A DNA stretch of 64,000 nt. Source: Nitrospira sp. (GTDB taxonomy: Bacteria > Nitrospirota > Nitrospiria > Nitrospirales > Nitrospiraceae). The position numbers and the translations under genes were made by a program. Of this stretch, positions 10,965-19,010 are shown piece by piece; position 1 is the first letter of the stretch, and each line of letters starts with the position of its first letter. The DNA is taken from the NCBI GenBank assembly GCA_018242765.1, contig JAFEBH010000002.1, positions 558,001 through 622,000 of the forward strand. The letters are read 5' to 3'. The notes under the pieces are model-generated. The model was not told the DNA's origin, made no database searches, and saw only the letters and a program-made list of their open reading frames with translations.

Positions 10965-11657
10965 TCATGGTAGTGAGACCGGCACGGAACAGAATTGATG
11001 TGTGTGTACTAGAAGCTTCTGCCTATTGGACACACCGACTTTATCGAAAATATTGGTCAGATGATGCCGGACCGTACTGTCAGTAATACACAACCGATGA
11101 GCAATCTCTTTATTCGAGAGCCCCTGGCGGACTAAACTAATCACCTCTCGTTCGCGCTGGGTCACGACATCAGGCCAAACAGGCAACGGTGCTTCGTATT
11201 CGACCTTCTGCTTGGGCATTGCCTGCAGCTCCTCCCCCTCATGCTGTACAGCCTGGCCGCAGTTCTTCACAGGGGCATAGAGCGCCTCAACCATGGCCAG
11301 CATGACTGCAGGAGGCTGAATCTTGAGAATGATCCCGTCGACACCGCATGCAAAAGCTTCGTACAGCCGTTGCCGGTCTTCAATCCCGCTCAACAACACG
11401 ACCTTACTGTTCGGAGCCAACTTCCGAATTTCTTTGATAGTACCAACGGCGTCGTGTTCGGTCTCAAGATCAAGGATGAACAGGTCTGGTCGGTATGCGG
11501 CTTGGAGCAGGTCAGGCGTCATCCGCTGGTGCGGCTGCACAACAATCCGGAGCACTTCTTCATGCTCGAACAGTTTCTGCAAACCCAGACACACGAGAGG
11601 TTGACGACTAACGATCGCGATCCTGAGGGGTGAAGTCGCTATATTGGTGCCAATCAT
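10965..11657 (-). CDS. LuxR/NarL-family transcriptional regulator with degenerate receiver domain
   Basis: About 230 residues from the ATG at 11657, preceded by AAAGGAGCAGCC; the frame is open to 11702 but lacks a site. The N-terminal half has receiver topology with a candidate phospho-acceptor Asp63 ('LFILDLETE') and Lys in 'GIILKIQPP', but the usual acidic pair after beta-1 is Ser17-Arg18 ('IAIVSRQPL'). Magnesium-dependent phosphorylation is therefore doubtful. The C-terminal HTH ('LTQREREVISLVRQGLSNKEIA' region, 'STVRHHLTNIFDKVGVSNR') is a normal LuxR DNA-binding unit. No kinase gene is adjacent. It lies upstream of the trehalose/glycogen/phosphoketolase operon on the same strand; whether it controls it is speculation. 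Confidence 0.85.
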   Translation of the reverse strand: MIGTNIATSPLRIAIVSRQPLVCLGLQKLFEHEEVLRIVVQPHQRMTPDLLQAAYRPDLFILDLETEHDAVGTIKEIRKLAPNSKVVLLSGIEDRQRLYEAFACGVDGIILKIQPPAVMLAMVEALYAPVKNCGQAVQHEGEELQAMPKQKVEYEAPLPVWPDVVTQREREVISLVRQGLSNKEIAHRLCITDSTVRHHLTNIFDKVGVSNRQKLLVHTHQFCSVPVSLP

Positions 11658-12504
11658 GGCTGCTCCTTTCACTGACGTCGCATGTAAGTAGAGTCTCTTC
11701 ACAAAATCGATCGAGCACGTGCTTCATCACCTCGTTAGAAACCGCTTTTTCTTTGCTCGAACGGTGTTTAGGGTCACCATGGCCTCGGAACAACTGTCCA
11801 TTCATTTACGCATAACTCATACCTACGCCCTCCTGTGGACACACGTTGTGATTTGTTCAGGAAATGACTGAGTTATCAGAGGCTTGGCTCAAGCTGGATT
11901 TGTAGGAGTGAATACTGATGATCTCCATCAGCATCGGAGAGATTCAATCAGATACAGCCTGTATCTTTTTCGATCCACCCTAATAGTTATACGCGACACC
12001 GTGCTCGATCGGATTGCTCCCTGGTCCACAGACTCGACTACCAGCAGGGTCTCCACCTGGGAGTTCATTCACATCTACCATGAGCATCGCGCGGATGGCG
12101 CACTACTCAAATTGGGCATCGGCTAAGCCTACTCCACCTATGCGTGCAGGTATCCGACGTGATGAAAGGAAAAACGAAACTGAAGAGCCTCCAGGCTCTG
12201 ACACTGAGAACATGGGGACAGATGCGGCAACCCTGGTGGGAAAATGCGATAAACGGCTCAAGCCGATCGCAGCATCGTCGTCTCGAGCATAAAGGTTTCC
12301 ATAGTGTTGCACTGGCTCCGTCCAATTGGAGGAGCACCGACAGAGTCTTCCGGCAACTTCGCCACCTTCCAAGGCGTGAAGCACTTCACATCAATCACTC
12401 GGCTTTCGTGCAACGGCACAGCTCTCCGCTAAAGATAGGAATGCGATCCTGCACCCGTGCGTCTCTCAGCACATCCTGGCTTCTCGCACAACCTGCTCCA
12501 GCGC
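11658..12504. other. Long intergenic region without supported gene
   Basis: About 850 bp upstream of the LuxR-type gene. Open frames of 60-93 codons exist on both strands, but they overlap one another, lack Shine-Dalgarno sites and show no recognisable domain. It may contain decayed sequence or an RNA gene that I cannot recognise. Confidence 0.45.
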
Positions 12505-12744
12505 TTACCGCCCCTGATACGGATCGTCAAAGATCGCTTGGCATTCAAGGCAGCGCACCTTGCCGCTTCGTTTCTTACCCCTCGTCAGCACATCATCAAT
12601 CGCCCGGCTGTGGGTACAAGGATTTGTCGCGGTCGTTCTGCTGGCTGGTTGAACCGTCACGGATTCCGTTACGAGTTCCATGATGTCCTCCGTCAGGTGT
12701 GCGGTCACCGCATCTGTCTCTGCAACATGATTGTCTTTTTCCAT
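12505..12744 (-). CDS. Small hypothetical protein with one CxxC
   Basis: 79 residues. The ATG at 12744 follows CGGAGGATCT, a strong ribosome-binding site, which is the main support for reality. The C-terminal part is basic and ends with 'VRCLECQAIFDDPYQGR', where a single CxxC could bind metal in a dimer. The N-terminal half is acidic and Thr/Val rich. I do not recognise a family. About 45-66 bp upstream is a perfect tandem 11-bp repeat (12789-12810) that may be part of its promoter or an operator. It belongs to a run of very small genes (12505, 12909, 17312, 17767, 18073, 28093). Confidence 0.6.
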   Translation of the reverse strand: MEKDNHVAETDAVTAHLTEDIMELVTESVTVQPASRTTATNPCTHSRAIDDVLTRGKKRSGKVRCLECQAIFDDPYQGR

Positions 12745-12788
12745 AGATCCTCCGGCCAGGGTATCTATGTTCCAGGCGCACCATCCTA

Positions 12789-12810
12789 AATATACCCTTA
12801 ATATACCCTT
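12789..12810 (-). promoter_or_regulatory. Tandem 11-bp AT-rich repeat, possible operator/promoter
   Basis: Two perfect back-to-back copies of AATATACCCTT (minus strand AAGGGTATATT) lie 45-66 bp upstream of the 79-residue gene. The TATATT cores could act as -10 elements and the 11-bp phasing (about one helix turn) suits a dimeric repressor. There is no independent evidence for a regulator. Confidence 0.4.
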
Positions 12811-12908
12811 CGTTCATCCGGTTCGATGAACTCACCACAGACTTCGAGCGCCTCAGGACGAACAGCATGGGCATTGACCACACGTACGACCATTCACTCC
12901 TTCTGCTG

Positions 12909-13115
12909 TTAGGCCTGCACCCAGTAATTCCTGTCGGTGTCCAGCGTCAGGCACACCTGACCGATTCGGGTGAGGTAGTCGATCGCCAGAAAAACTTGGT
13001 CCGTCGTCAGGTCAGGACAGAGCCCCTCAACCGATTCAAGAGGACAACGCGTCCCCCGTTGCTGAAGCGCGGTCAGGACCCGATCAATGTGGGTCTGATC
13101 GATGGTGATCGACAC
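12909..13115 (-). CDS. Small winged-helix-like protein, paralogue of 18073-18312
   Basis: 68 residues starting at a GTG (13115); an AAAGGAG lies about 13 bases upstream, longer than ideal, and no other in-frame start exists. The sequence pattern 'CPDLTTDQVFLAIDYLTRIG' followed by 'VCLTLDTDRNYWVQ' matches the protein at 18073-18312 nearly position for position ('CPDLTWNQVFTAIDRLNREG'). The arrangement helix-turn-helix plus beta hairpin resembles a minimal winged helix, so a DNA-binding role is possible but unproven. The pattern is not one I can tie to a named family. The existence of a conserved paralogue is the best evidence that it is a real gene. Confidence 0.7.
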   Translation of the reverse strand: MSITIDQTHIDRVLTALQQRGTRCPLESVEGLCPDLTTDQVFLAIDYLTRIGQVCLTLDTDRNYWVQA

Positions 13116-13344
13116 GACCGTAAGCCGACTCCTTTTGAATGTCGCGTGCGACTCTAGCGCAACGATGTATCCGTAAAAACTAGGCGTTCGCCCTGGTTGT
13201 CGGGGTGAAAGTTACCTGACATACAGCCTCATTGTTCGAGTTCTCTTCGTGGCTGTCGTAGGTGGATCAACGGATGGCCGGCAAACTGCTCATCCATTGC
13301 GGTGACTCTGGGAAGGCGACCGCTCATGGTAGACTGCGGGAGGA

Positions 13345-14007
13345 TTACGGTTGGTCGCCGGCGAGGCCCTGCGTGATGGCATACCGCATCAACTCTGCCG
13401 TGGTATGGATGTTCAGTTCCTGCATCAGACAGGTCTTATGGAATTGGACGGTCTTCACGGATACGCTCAACAGAGTAGCAATCTCCTTGGTGCCTTTCCC
13501 TTCCCCGATGAGTTGCAATATTTCACGCTGTCGAGCGGTCAATTCGTCCAGCCCGCCTTTGATGGTCGGTGTCTCTTCCGACCTCAGCGCTTGGTCGATC
13601 ACTGGCTTGGCGATCGAGGGAGTCAGATAATGTTTCCCTTGCATCAGCGCGGTGATCGCCTGAGGCAACTCGGACGCGGCCGACTGTTTCAGCAGAAATC
13701 CGTGTGCGCCGACCTTAAACGCTTCCGTCGCGTAGCGAGGGCTCGCATGCATCGTCAGAAAGAGAAGCTTTGTCTCGGGCAGCGTTTTCTTGAGATGCCG
13801 AGCAGCCTCCAAGCCGTTCAAGAGCGGCATGGAGATATCGAGAAGGATGAGATCCGGTTTAAGTCGATCAGCCGCCTCGAGCAAGGCCCGGCCGTCCTCC
13901 ACGGTCCCCACGACCTCACACTGATCCTCGATCAGCTTGCGCACCCCGGCCAGGAAGATAGAATGGTCGTCGGCCATCAACACACGAGGCTTACTCGCTT
14001 GATTCAT
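13345..14007 (-). CDS. NarL/FixJ-family response regulator
   Basis: About 220 residues from the ATG at 14007. A receiver domain (Asp-Asp at 13-14, phospho-acceptor Asp57 in 'LILLDISMP', Thr in 'LFLTMHASP', Lys in 'FLLKQSA') is followed by a LuxR HTH ('LTARQREILQLIGEGKGTKEIA'). The start codon overlaps the stop of the upstream histidine kinase gene (ATGA) and GGAGGAG lies inside the kinase's last codons, so the pair is translationally coupled and forms a cognate two-component system. The frame's extension to 14058 overlaps the kinase and is not needed. Targets cannot be inferred from the window. Confidence 0.95.
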   Translation of the reverse strand: MNQASKPRVLMADDHSIFLAGVRKLIEDQCEVVGTVEDGRALLEAADRLKPDLILLDISMPLLNGLEAARHLKKTLPETKLLFLTMHASPRYATEAFKVGAHGFLLKQSAASELPQAITALMQGKHYLTPSIAKPVIDQALRSEETPTIKGGLDELTARQREILQLIGEGKGTKEIATLLSVSVKTVQFHKTCLMQELNIHTTAELMRYAITQGLAGDQP

Positions 14008-16811
14008 GCCGGTGCTCCTCCATTCGATGAAACCTCGCACTGGCCGAGAGGAACCCACGCATGAACCTCTGTCCCGTCATCTGGTTTAGTCTTGAGGCGG
14101 AACGTGCCCTGCAGCGCCCCCACCCGTTCTTCCATGCTGATGAGACCGAGCCCTTTTCGTCCATTGGACGTCTGGTGGTTCTGGTCAAACCCGCGTCCGT
14201 CATCATGGACACAGAGACCGACGCCGCGTATCGAGCCCAAGAGCCTGATCACGACATAAGTCGCGCTGGCATGCTTGCGCACGTTCTGAAGGCTTTCCTG
14301 CAGGACCCGATAGAGGCACGTCGCGCGGTCGAGAGAGAAGGCGGTCGGCAGGTTGCGCACCTGGACTTTTGTTTTCAGCCCCGTCCTCGCCTCAAACTCT
14401 TCCACATACTCTTGGACTGCCGCTTCCAAACCGACATGTTCCAGAAGTGACGGGTGCAGCTGATGGGCCAGTCGTTGGAGGTCCGTTGTGATCTGCTCCG
14501 CCATTTTTCCGGCTTGGTGAACATGCGCGAGCAAGGACGCCTCCGATCCAGGCGTCACTGAGCGGATGCCCTGCAGATCAATCGCCACCGTGGCAACCCG
14601 TTGCGTGATATCGTCGTGTAGTTCACAGGCAAGTCGCCGTCGTTCTGTCTCCTGAGCCATGAGCAGCTTCGCGGTCAGCTCTTCTAACTTCGCCTGAGAC
14701 CTTTCCAACTCTCGCTGCTTCACGTAAAGAGTTTCCTCCACGCGCTTGCGGTCGGAGATATCCAGATGGGAGAGTACGACACCCTGGGATTCCACCAACG
14801 GCGACACACGGAGGAGGAACCAGCGCTTTTCATCGGGCGAATGACAGGGGTACTCCGCGCTAAACACTTCCTGCCTCCCCGCCAGCACCGCTTCGATACC
14901 GGAGAGGATCGGGAGTACCCTGGTATCGCCGTCGGCAATGGCCCGGCGGCACACCTCAAGATAGTTGTCCCCCGCCGCCCCGATGGTCCGGAGCGTATCG
15001 GAATTCACCTGAGCAAACTCTTTCCACGGTTGATTCGTCCGGATGATGACCCCATCCCGATCCAATACACAGACATGGGCCGAGAGCGAGTCCAACACCT
15101 CTCGGGTAAAGGCCTCCTTCGACTGGAGCAACCGCTCATCCCGCTTGCGCTGAGTGATGTCCGTCACCAGCGCCACAAAGTACAGAGGCCTGCCCCGGTC
15201 GCTGAAGAGAATGGAGACATGCATCTGGACCCAGACGGGGCTGCCCGATTTGGTAAGGTACCGATTCTCGACGCGAAACCAGCCTCGTTTCCTTTCCAGT
15301 AGTTGTTGCACCAGTTCCACGTTCTGTGCGCGATCCTCGGGATGGATCAGGGAGGAGAACTGCCGCGTAACCAGCTCTTGGGCGGAGTAGCCGGTAATAT
15401 CGCAAAATGCCGCGTTACACTGGAGCAGATTCCCCCTCTCATCGGTGATCGCAATGCCTTCCGCCGCATGCTCGAAGAGCTTGCGGAACCGCTCCTCGCT
15501 CTCTCGCAAAGCCGTCTGAGTCCGTGCACGTTCGATGAAATCTCCAACCTGACGAGCAAGCAGGTCCAAACGCGCCAGAGCATGCTTGTCGATCTGGATC
15601 GGCGTCTTATAGTGCGTCGAGAACATGCCGATCAGTTTGCCCGACCTGTCCGTCAACGGCGTAGAGACGACTGAGCACACGCCGACTTGCAGCAGCGTAT
15701 CCCTCGCAGCCTCGTCGGTATAAATCGGACTTTGCCTCACATCGTCGATGATGACGCGCTGTGCGCGCTGCAGCGCCGTGCCGCACGCCCCCTGCCCCTT
15801 AGGCACCTCATTCCAAAACTTGACCCACCAGTCCGGAAATCCCCGCTCCGCAACAATCTTCAAGTGGCCGGACTCCGGATCCAACAGCTGGATGTTCCCA
15901 AAGTCAGACCTCGCAACGACGATGGCCGCATCCAGGATCTGTTCCAGCACCGGCGGCTTCGTATCCTCGCTCAAGGAGAGCTGGCCCAGCTCATTGAGCA
16001 CCGTCATGACCTTGAGATCGGCCTTCAACTGTTGTTCGCTGTCGTTCAGCGCCGCCGTACGTTCAGCGACACGCTGCTCGAGTGTTTTATTGAGCTGGCA
16101 TAGCGTTTCCTCAGCCTGCTTACGCTCGGTAATGTCCTGATTCACCCCGACCATACGAATCGCCCGCCCGGCTGCATCTCGCAGCGTCGTCGCCTTCGCA
16201 TGGATCCAGCGAATCGTTCCATCGGGGCGGACAATACGGTGATCGAACGCATAGGAGATGTCGGGATATTCCAACGAAAGTCGCGCGATTCGTTCGGCCT
16301 CCTCCACATCGTCCGGATGCACCAGCCGTCGCCAATGCTCATAGATCCCTTCAAATCCACCGACCGGGAGGCCCCAGATCCGCTCAGTCTCCGGCGACCA
16401 GATGACTCTTTGCGCGGGAATATCCCAATCAAACGTCCCGAAATTGTCAGCCGACATCGCCAACCGCAGTCGCTCTTCGCTCCCATCCCTCTCCTGCTTC
16501 GATGCAATGATCTGCTGGGTCGATTGTTTTTGGAGAAGCAGGAGCCAGCCGATGATGAGGAGCAGCACCGAGGCCATGGCTCGATTGGTGACGACCTCCA
16601 GCGTCAACTCGCCGGGCGAGAATGCCGCTCCGATCCAGGTGAGGAGGAGGGCGCTGCCGGCAAGAAGGATGGTACTGTGCCGGCCTGGTAACGACCCTGA
16701 GAGCAGGATCGGCAACACATAGAGCATCGGCACCGCATAGCCCATCGGCAGCAAGAGATCGATACCAAATACGACTGCTGCAATGATCCAGCCGCCTGAT
16801 GGTATGGTCAC
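14004..16811 (-). CDS. Multi-PAS/GAF membrane-bound sensor histidine kinase (HisKA_3 type)
   Basis: 935 residues. The N-terminus holds three to four membrane helices (about 5-95), a module also found at the start of the kinase at 61710-63992. Then come PAS with PAC (about 110-235), a coiled link, GAF (about 275-430, 'NIQLLDPESGHLKIVAERGFP'), two more PAS domains (about 440-690), a coiled coil, and the NarX-like DHp with phospho-acceptor His732 in 'ACELHDDITQR', ending in HATPase_c with 'NVRKHASATYV', 'DDGRGFD' and 'GLGLISMEERV'. It phosphorylates the NarL-type regulator encoded immediately downstream (ATGA overlap). The ligand is unknown; PAS and GAF content suggests an intracellular redox or small-molecule cue. 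The upstream region carries two hairpins (16920-16941 and about 16950-16975). Confidence 0.95.
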   Translation of the reverse strand: MTIPSGGWIIAAVVFGIDLLLPMGYAVPMLYVLPILLSGSLPGRHSTILLAGSALLLTWIGAAFSPGELTLEVVTNRAMASVLLLIIGWLLLLQKQSTQQIIASKQERDGSEERLRLAMSADNFGTFDWDIPAQRVIWSPETERIWGLPVGGFEGIYEHWRRLVHPDDVEEAERIARLSLEYPDISYAFDHRIVRPDGTIRWIHAKATTLRDAAGRAIRMVGVNQDITERKQAEETLCQLNKTLEQRVAERTAALNDSEQQLKADLKVMTVLNELGQLSLSEDTKPPVLEQILDAAIVVARSDFGNIQLLDPESGHLKIVAERGFPDWWVKFWNEVPKGQGACGTALQRAQRVIIDDVRQSPIYTDEAARDTLLQVGVCSVVSTPLTDRSGKLIGMFSTHYKTPIQIDKHALARLDLLARQVGDFIERARTQTALRESEERFRKLFEHAAEGIAITDERGNLLQCNAAFCDITGYSAQELVTRQFSSLIHPEDRAQNVELVQQLLERKRGWFRVENRYLTKSGSPVWVQMHVSILFSDRGRPLYFVALVTDITQRKRDERLLQSKEAFTREVLDSLSAHVCVLDRDGVIIRTNQPWKEFAQVNSDTLRTIGAAGDNYLEVCRRAIADGDTRVLPILSGIEAVLAGRQEVFSAEYPCHSPDEKRWFLLRVSPLVESQGVVLSHLDISDRKRVEETLYVKQRELERSQAKLEELTAKLLMAQETERRRLACELHDDITQRVATVAIDLQGIRSVTPGSEASLLAHVHQAGKMAEQITTDLQRLAHQLHPSLLEHVGLEAAVQEYVEEFEARTGLKTKVQVRNLPTAFSLDRATCLYRVLQESLQNVRKHASATYVVIRLLGSIRGVGLCVHDDGRGFDQNHQTSNGRKGLGLISMEERVGALQGTFRLKTKPDDGTEVHAWVPLGQCEVSSNGGAPA

Positions 16812-17311
16812 AGCCTCATCCCCTCATCGAAAGATGATTCCATTACCAACACCACGGTGAATGCCTGTTTGGCTTTGCTAAGGTCGCAGAGCCAGTCTTG
16901 TCTCGTAGACATGCCCAAAGCCTCTACACAGTCGTAGAGGCATTTGATTCTAGGCTTGGACCTCCAGGCCTAGCAAGTGCACAGAAGAACCAACTCGAGA
17001 AAGCGTTAAACCTAGCTCATTTTGTGACCTAACCAGGGCAACTGCCTAGGTGCTCGCGATGATATGCTCTTGATCCTAGTCACATGTCGCCTCTTGTGCC
17101 AACTTGCCCAGAACCGCCGAGGATAATCTCCTCCGCCCGTGTTCTGTCGGCAAGTACCGATACCTTCATGTTCTTCCTTCGGCTTTTGCCCTTTCCATCT
17201 ATTGATGCCGGCCCGGCATTCCCACTGCTCAGAGGCTGTTCCGCATACATGAGGAGAACGGCTTACCAGGGAATGGTTTACACATAGGAATTCGGCACAG
17301 GAGGAAACTAC
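16812..17311. other. Divergent intergenic region with small hairpins
   Basis: About 500 bp between the kinase (minus) and the 55-residue gene (plus). It contains an 8-bp perfect stem with a 6-base loop (16920-16941), a second imperfect inverted repeat around 16950-16975 in front of the kinase, and the sigma-54-like element at 17214-17229. No supported gene. Confidence 0.5.
17214..17229 (+). promoter_or_regulatory. Sigma-54-like -24/-12 promoter element (weaker match)
   Basis: CGGCATTCCCACTGCT keeps the invariant GG and GC exactly 10 bases apart and ends CTGCT; two positions of the -24 box differ from TGGCAC. It is 83 bp upstream of the small gene starting at 17312. Supported mainly by the stronger elements nearby. 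Confidence 0.45.
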
Positions 17312-17479
17312 ATGAGGATCCGGGGATATGACTGTCGACGATACAGCGGCATGATGGTCGAGACCTATTCGGAGCTGCTCAGTCCACGGCGACTAGAGAT
17401 CACGTACTCGATGTACCCGCCATTGTTCATCTCGGAAAGGGGGATCACCTGGCTGGCTACACAACACCCTGATGCCTGA
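17312..17479 (+). CDS. 55-residue hypothetical protein
   Basis: The ATG at 17312 follows ACAGGAGGAAACTAC, one of the best ribosome-binding sites in the window, and the frame runs to a TGA at 17477-17479. The product is basic and rich in Arg, Tyr and Met ('MRIRGYDCRRYSGMMVETYS' at the start) without a membrane helix or signal. I recognise no family. A weak sigma-54-type element sits 83 bp upstream. Too short for a domain call; its reality rests on the SD site and position among similar small genes. Confidence 0.5.
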   Translation: MRIRGYDCRRYSGMMVETYSELLSPRRLEITYSMYPPLFISERGITWLATQHPDA

Positions 17480-17766
17480 AGAAAAGACTGTGCTTGTAAG
17501 CGATGACGTGTTCGGAAATGCCGGGCTGGAGTGTGAGTGTGACTCGTGGCGACGTCGTTGCACAGCAGCACGAATATCTCACAGAGCCTCGAATCAAATG
17601 AGGTGCCTCTGTCCTTTGGAGAGGATCAAGCAAGTCGAACCCACTCTTCAATCAGACAGACACCGAGCCCGCATTAGGTACTCTCAGAGCGCTGTTTCCC
17701 CTGGCGCAGATGCAAAGAAACTGATTGGCCCCTGTCAGACAGAGGCACCTTGTCGTTACCTAGCCA

Positions 17767-18018
17767 CTAAGCCTGGAAAGTCCGGTTCAGAATCTCGCTT
17801 TCCGCATCCAGCCAATCCTGCTCGGCATAGCCTTCACGGCAACCTCGTTCAACGTACAGCTGATAGGCTCTCGCGGTAATTCGTACATGCACGTCGTCGA
17901 ACACCGAATCCTTCTTTGGAATGGCTCTCTCTGTCGGCGATGACGCCTGAATTCGACTCACTTGTTGAATAACCGGTTCCTTCTTGGCTCCCTGCTTCGT
18001 TGGCTGGGATTTCATCAT
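17767..18018 (-). CDS. DUF2934 domain small protein
   Basis: About 83 residues starting at the first of two adjacent ATGs (18018/18015) behind TTAAGGAGAGCG. The C-terminal 45 residues contain the DUF2934 pattern 'ITARAYQLYVERGCREGYAEQ' with the closing 'DWLDAESEIL'; the N-terminal half is Lys/Gln rich and probably disordered. DUF2934 proteins are small, of unknown function, and common in environmental bacteria; some are annotated as stress-linked. A clear paralogue is at 28093-28341. It starts 55 bp after the winged-helix-like gene on the same strand and may share its sigma-54-type promoter at 18359-18374. Confidence 0.85.
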   Translation of the reverse strand: MMKSQPTKQGAKKEPVIQQVSRIQASSPTERAIPKKDSVFDDVHVRITARAYQLYVERGCREGYAEQDWLDAESEILNRTFQA

Positions 18019-18072
18019 CGCTCTCCTTAACTTATGGAGCATTTGCCGTGGCTGCGCAGGGCCCCCACGACA

Positions 18073-18312
18073 CTACATAATCTTCGCTGATGGTGGGATC
18101 AGGGAAACCTGGTCGGCCATGTGGACTGAATAGTGTCCGCCCTTTTTGGGTGTCAGCGTGACAGCTCCCTCTCGGTTCAACCGATCAATGGCCGTAAAGA
18201 CTTGGTTCCAGGTGAGGTCTGGGCACTGCAACACCACTTCATCGAACGCAGTGCCCGGCGAACGGATGATAATCTCGAGCACGGGATGATCTGCTGTGGA
18301 ATATGGTGGCAT
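18073..18312 (-). CDS. Small winged-helix-like protein, paralogue of 12909-13115
   Basis: 79 residues from the ATG at 18312, which follows GGAAGGAGGAATT; the longer frame to 18450 has no such support. The core 'CPDLTWNQVFTAIDRLNREG' with 'VTLTPKKGGHYSVHM' aligns with the 68-residue protein at 12909-13115. Predicted as helix-helix followed by a beta hairpin, compatible with a small DNA-binding wing, but no residues prove this. A near-consensus sigma-54 element (18359-18374) lies about 47 bp upstream, making it the likely first gene of a two-gene unit with the DUF2934 gene. Confidence 0.75.
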   Translation of the reverse strand: MPPYSTADHPVLEIIIRSPGTAFDEVVLQCPDLTWNQVFTAIDRLNREGAVTLTPKKGGHYSVHMADQVSLIPPSAKIM

Positions 18313-18358
18313 AATTCCTCCTTCCGTTGAAAAACGACACCGTCTCGAATCGGAATTG

Positions 18359-18374
18359 TGCAGGATATGTGCCA
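18359..18374 (-). promoter_or_regulatory. Sigma-54 (-24/-12) promoter
   Basis: On the minus strand TGGCACATATCCTGCA has a perfect -24 box, correct 10-base GG-to-GC spacing and a CTGCA -12 box. It is placed about 47 bp upstream of the ATG at 18312. The sigma-54 activator gene at 19011 is divergent and less than 1 kb away. Confidence 0.75.
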
Positions 18375-19010
18375 TCCCGCCATACTGAGAAGTTTCAGTA
18401 CCATAGACCCATGAGCCGGTCGTCCATGCAGAGAAGAGCGTATGGTTCATCCTCTCTATATCTGTTCGAATGTGAGAATTGAGACAACGTTACACCACCG
18501 ATAACGCGACCCGAGACCATACGACGCTCGAGCGGTGGGAAATCGCTGATGCCTTCAGAAGACAGCCTTTGAAACAATGTTGGGGAGCCGAACCACATCG
18601 TGAGCGGGCGATATTGCACCAGTGGCACGTGCGAAATCTCAATCATCTGCTTCCCCCTCGTTCGCTCGTGGTAATCGACACATCGGAAAATGCATACGGT
18701 GAGTTACGGGGTGATGAGGGAGCTGCTGAGCGATAGGTGTACAAACGCCATCCTGCTTACGTCGTGCTTCCACATGGAGCAGTATCGACTTCGTGTGGAA
18801 TGCCATAGGAAGGCAGGCATAAATATTGTCGAGAGCGAGCGTTTCCAGAATGCGGCGGATCATAGCTTTGCGTACCACGACGTTCTCATTCTTTTCCGCA
18901 CTCAGCATGAAACCCTTTCGCCCCTGATGCTTAACAGAGCTTCTCTTACGCGTACTGCTTGACTACTCAATAAGGCTAGGGATTAGAATGACCTTGCTAG
19001 GAACGACGAC
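18375..19010. other. Intergenic region between small genes and the activator gene
   Basis: About 640 bp upstream of the sigma-54 activator (plus) and of the small genes (minus). Two minus-strand frames of 83 and 89 codons lie here (18395-18646, 18639-18908) but have no convincing ribosome site or recognisable domain, so I do not call them. It probably holds the activator's own promoter. Confidence 0.45.

Noticed and set aside
11608..11805. Minus-strand 65-codon frame at the start of the LuxR-type gene
   Set aside because: Overlaps the regulator's start out of frame and has no ribosome site.
13152..13170. Possible sigma-54 element upstream of the 68-residue gene (GG/GC spacing correct)
   Set aside because: The -24 box reads CGGATA, too far from TGGCAC to count without other support.
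18639..18908. Minus-strand frame of 89 codons upstream of the sigma-54 activator
   Set aside because: Weak AAAGGG only, overlaps another frame, no family; evidence insufficient for a gene.
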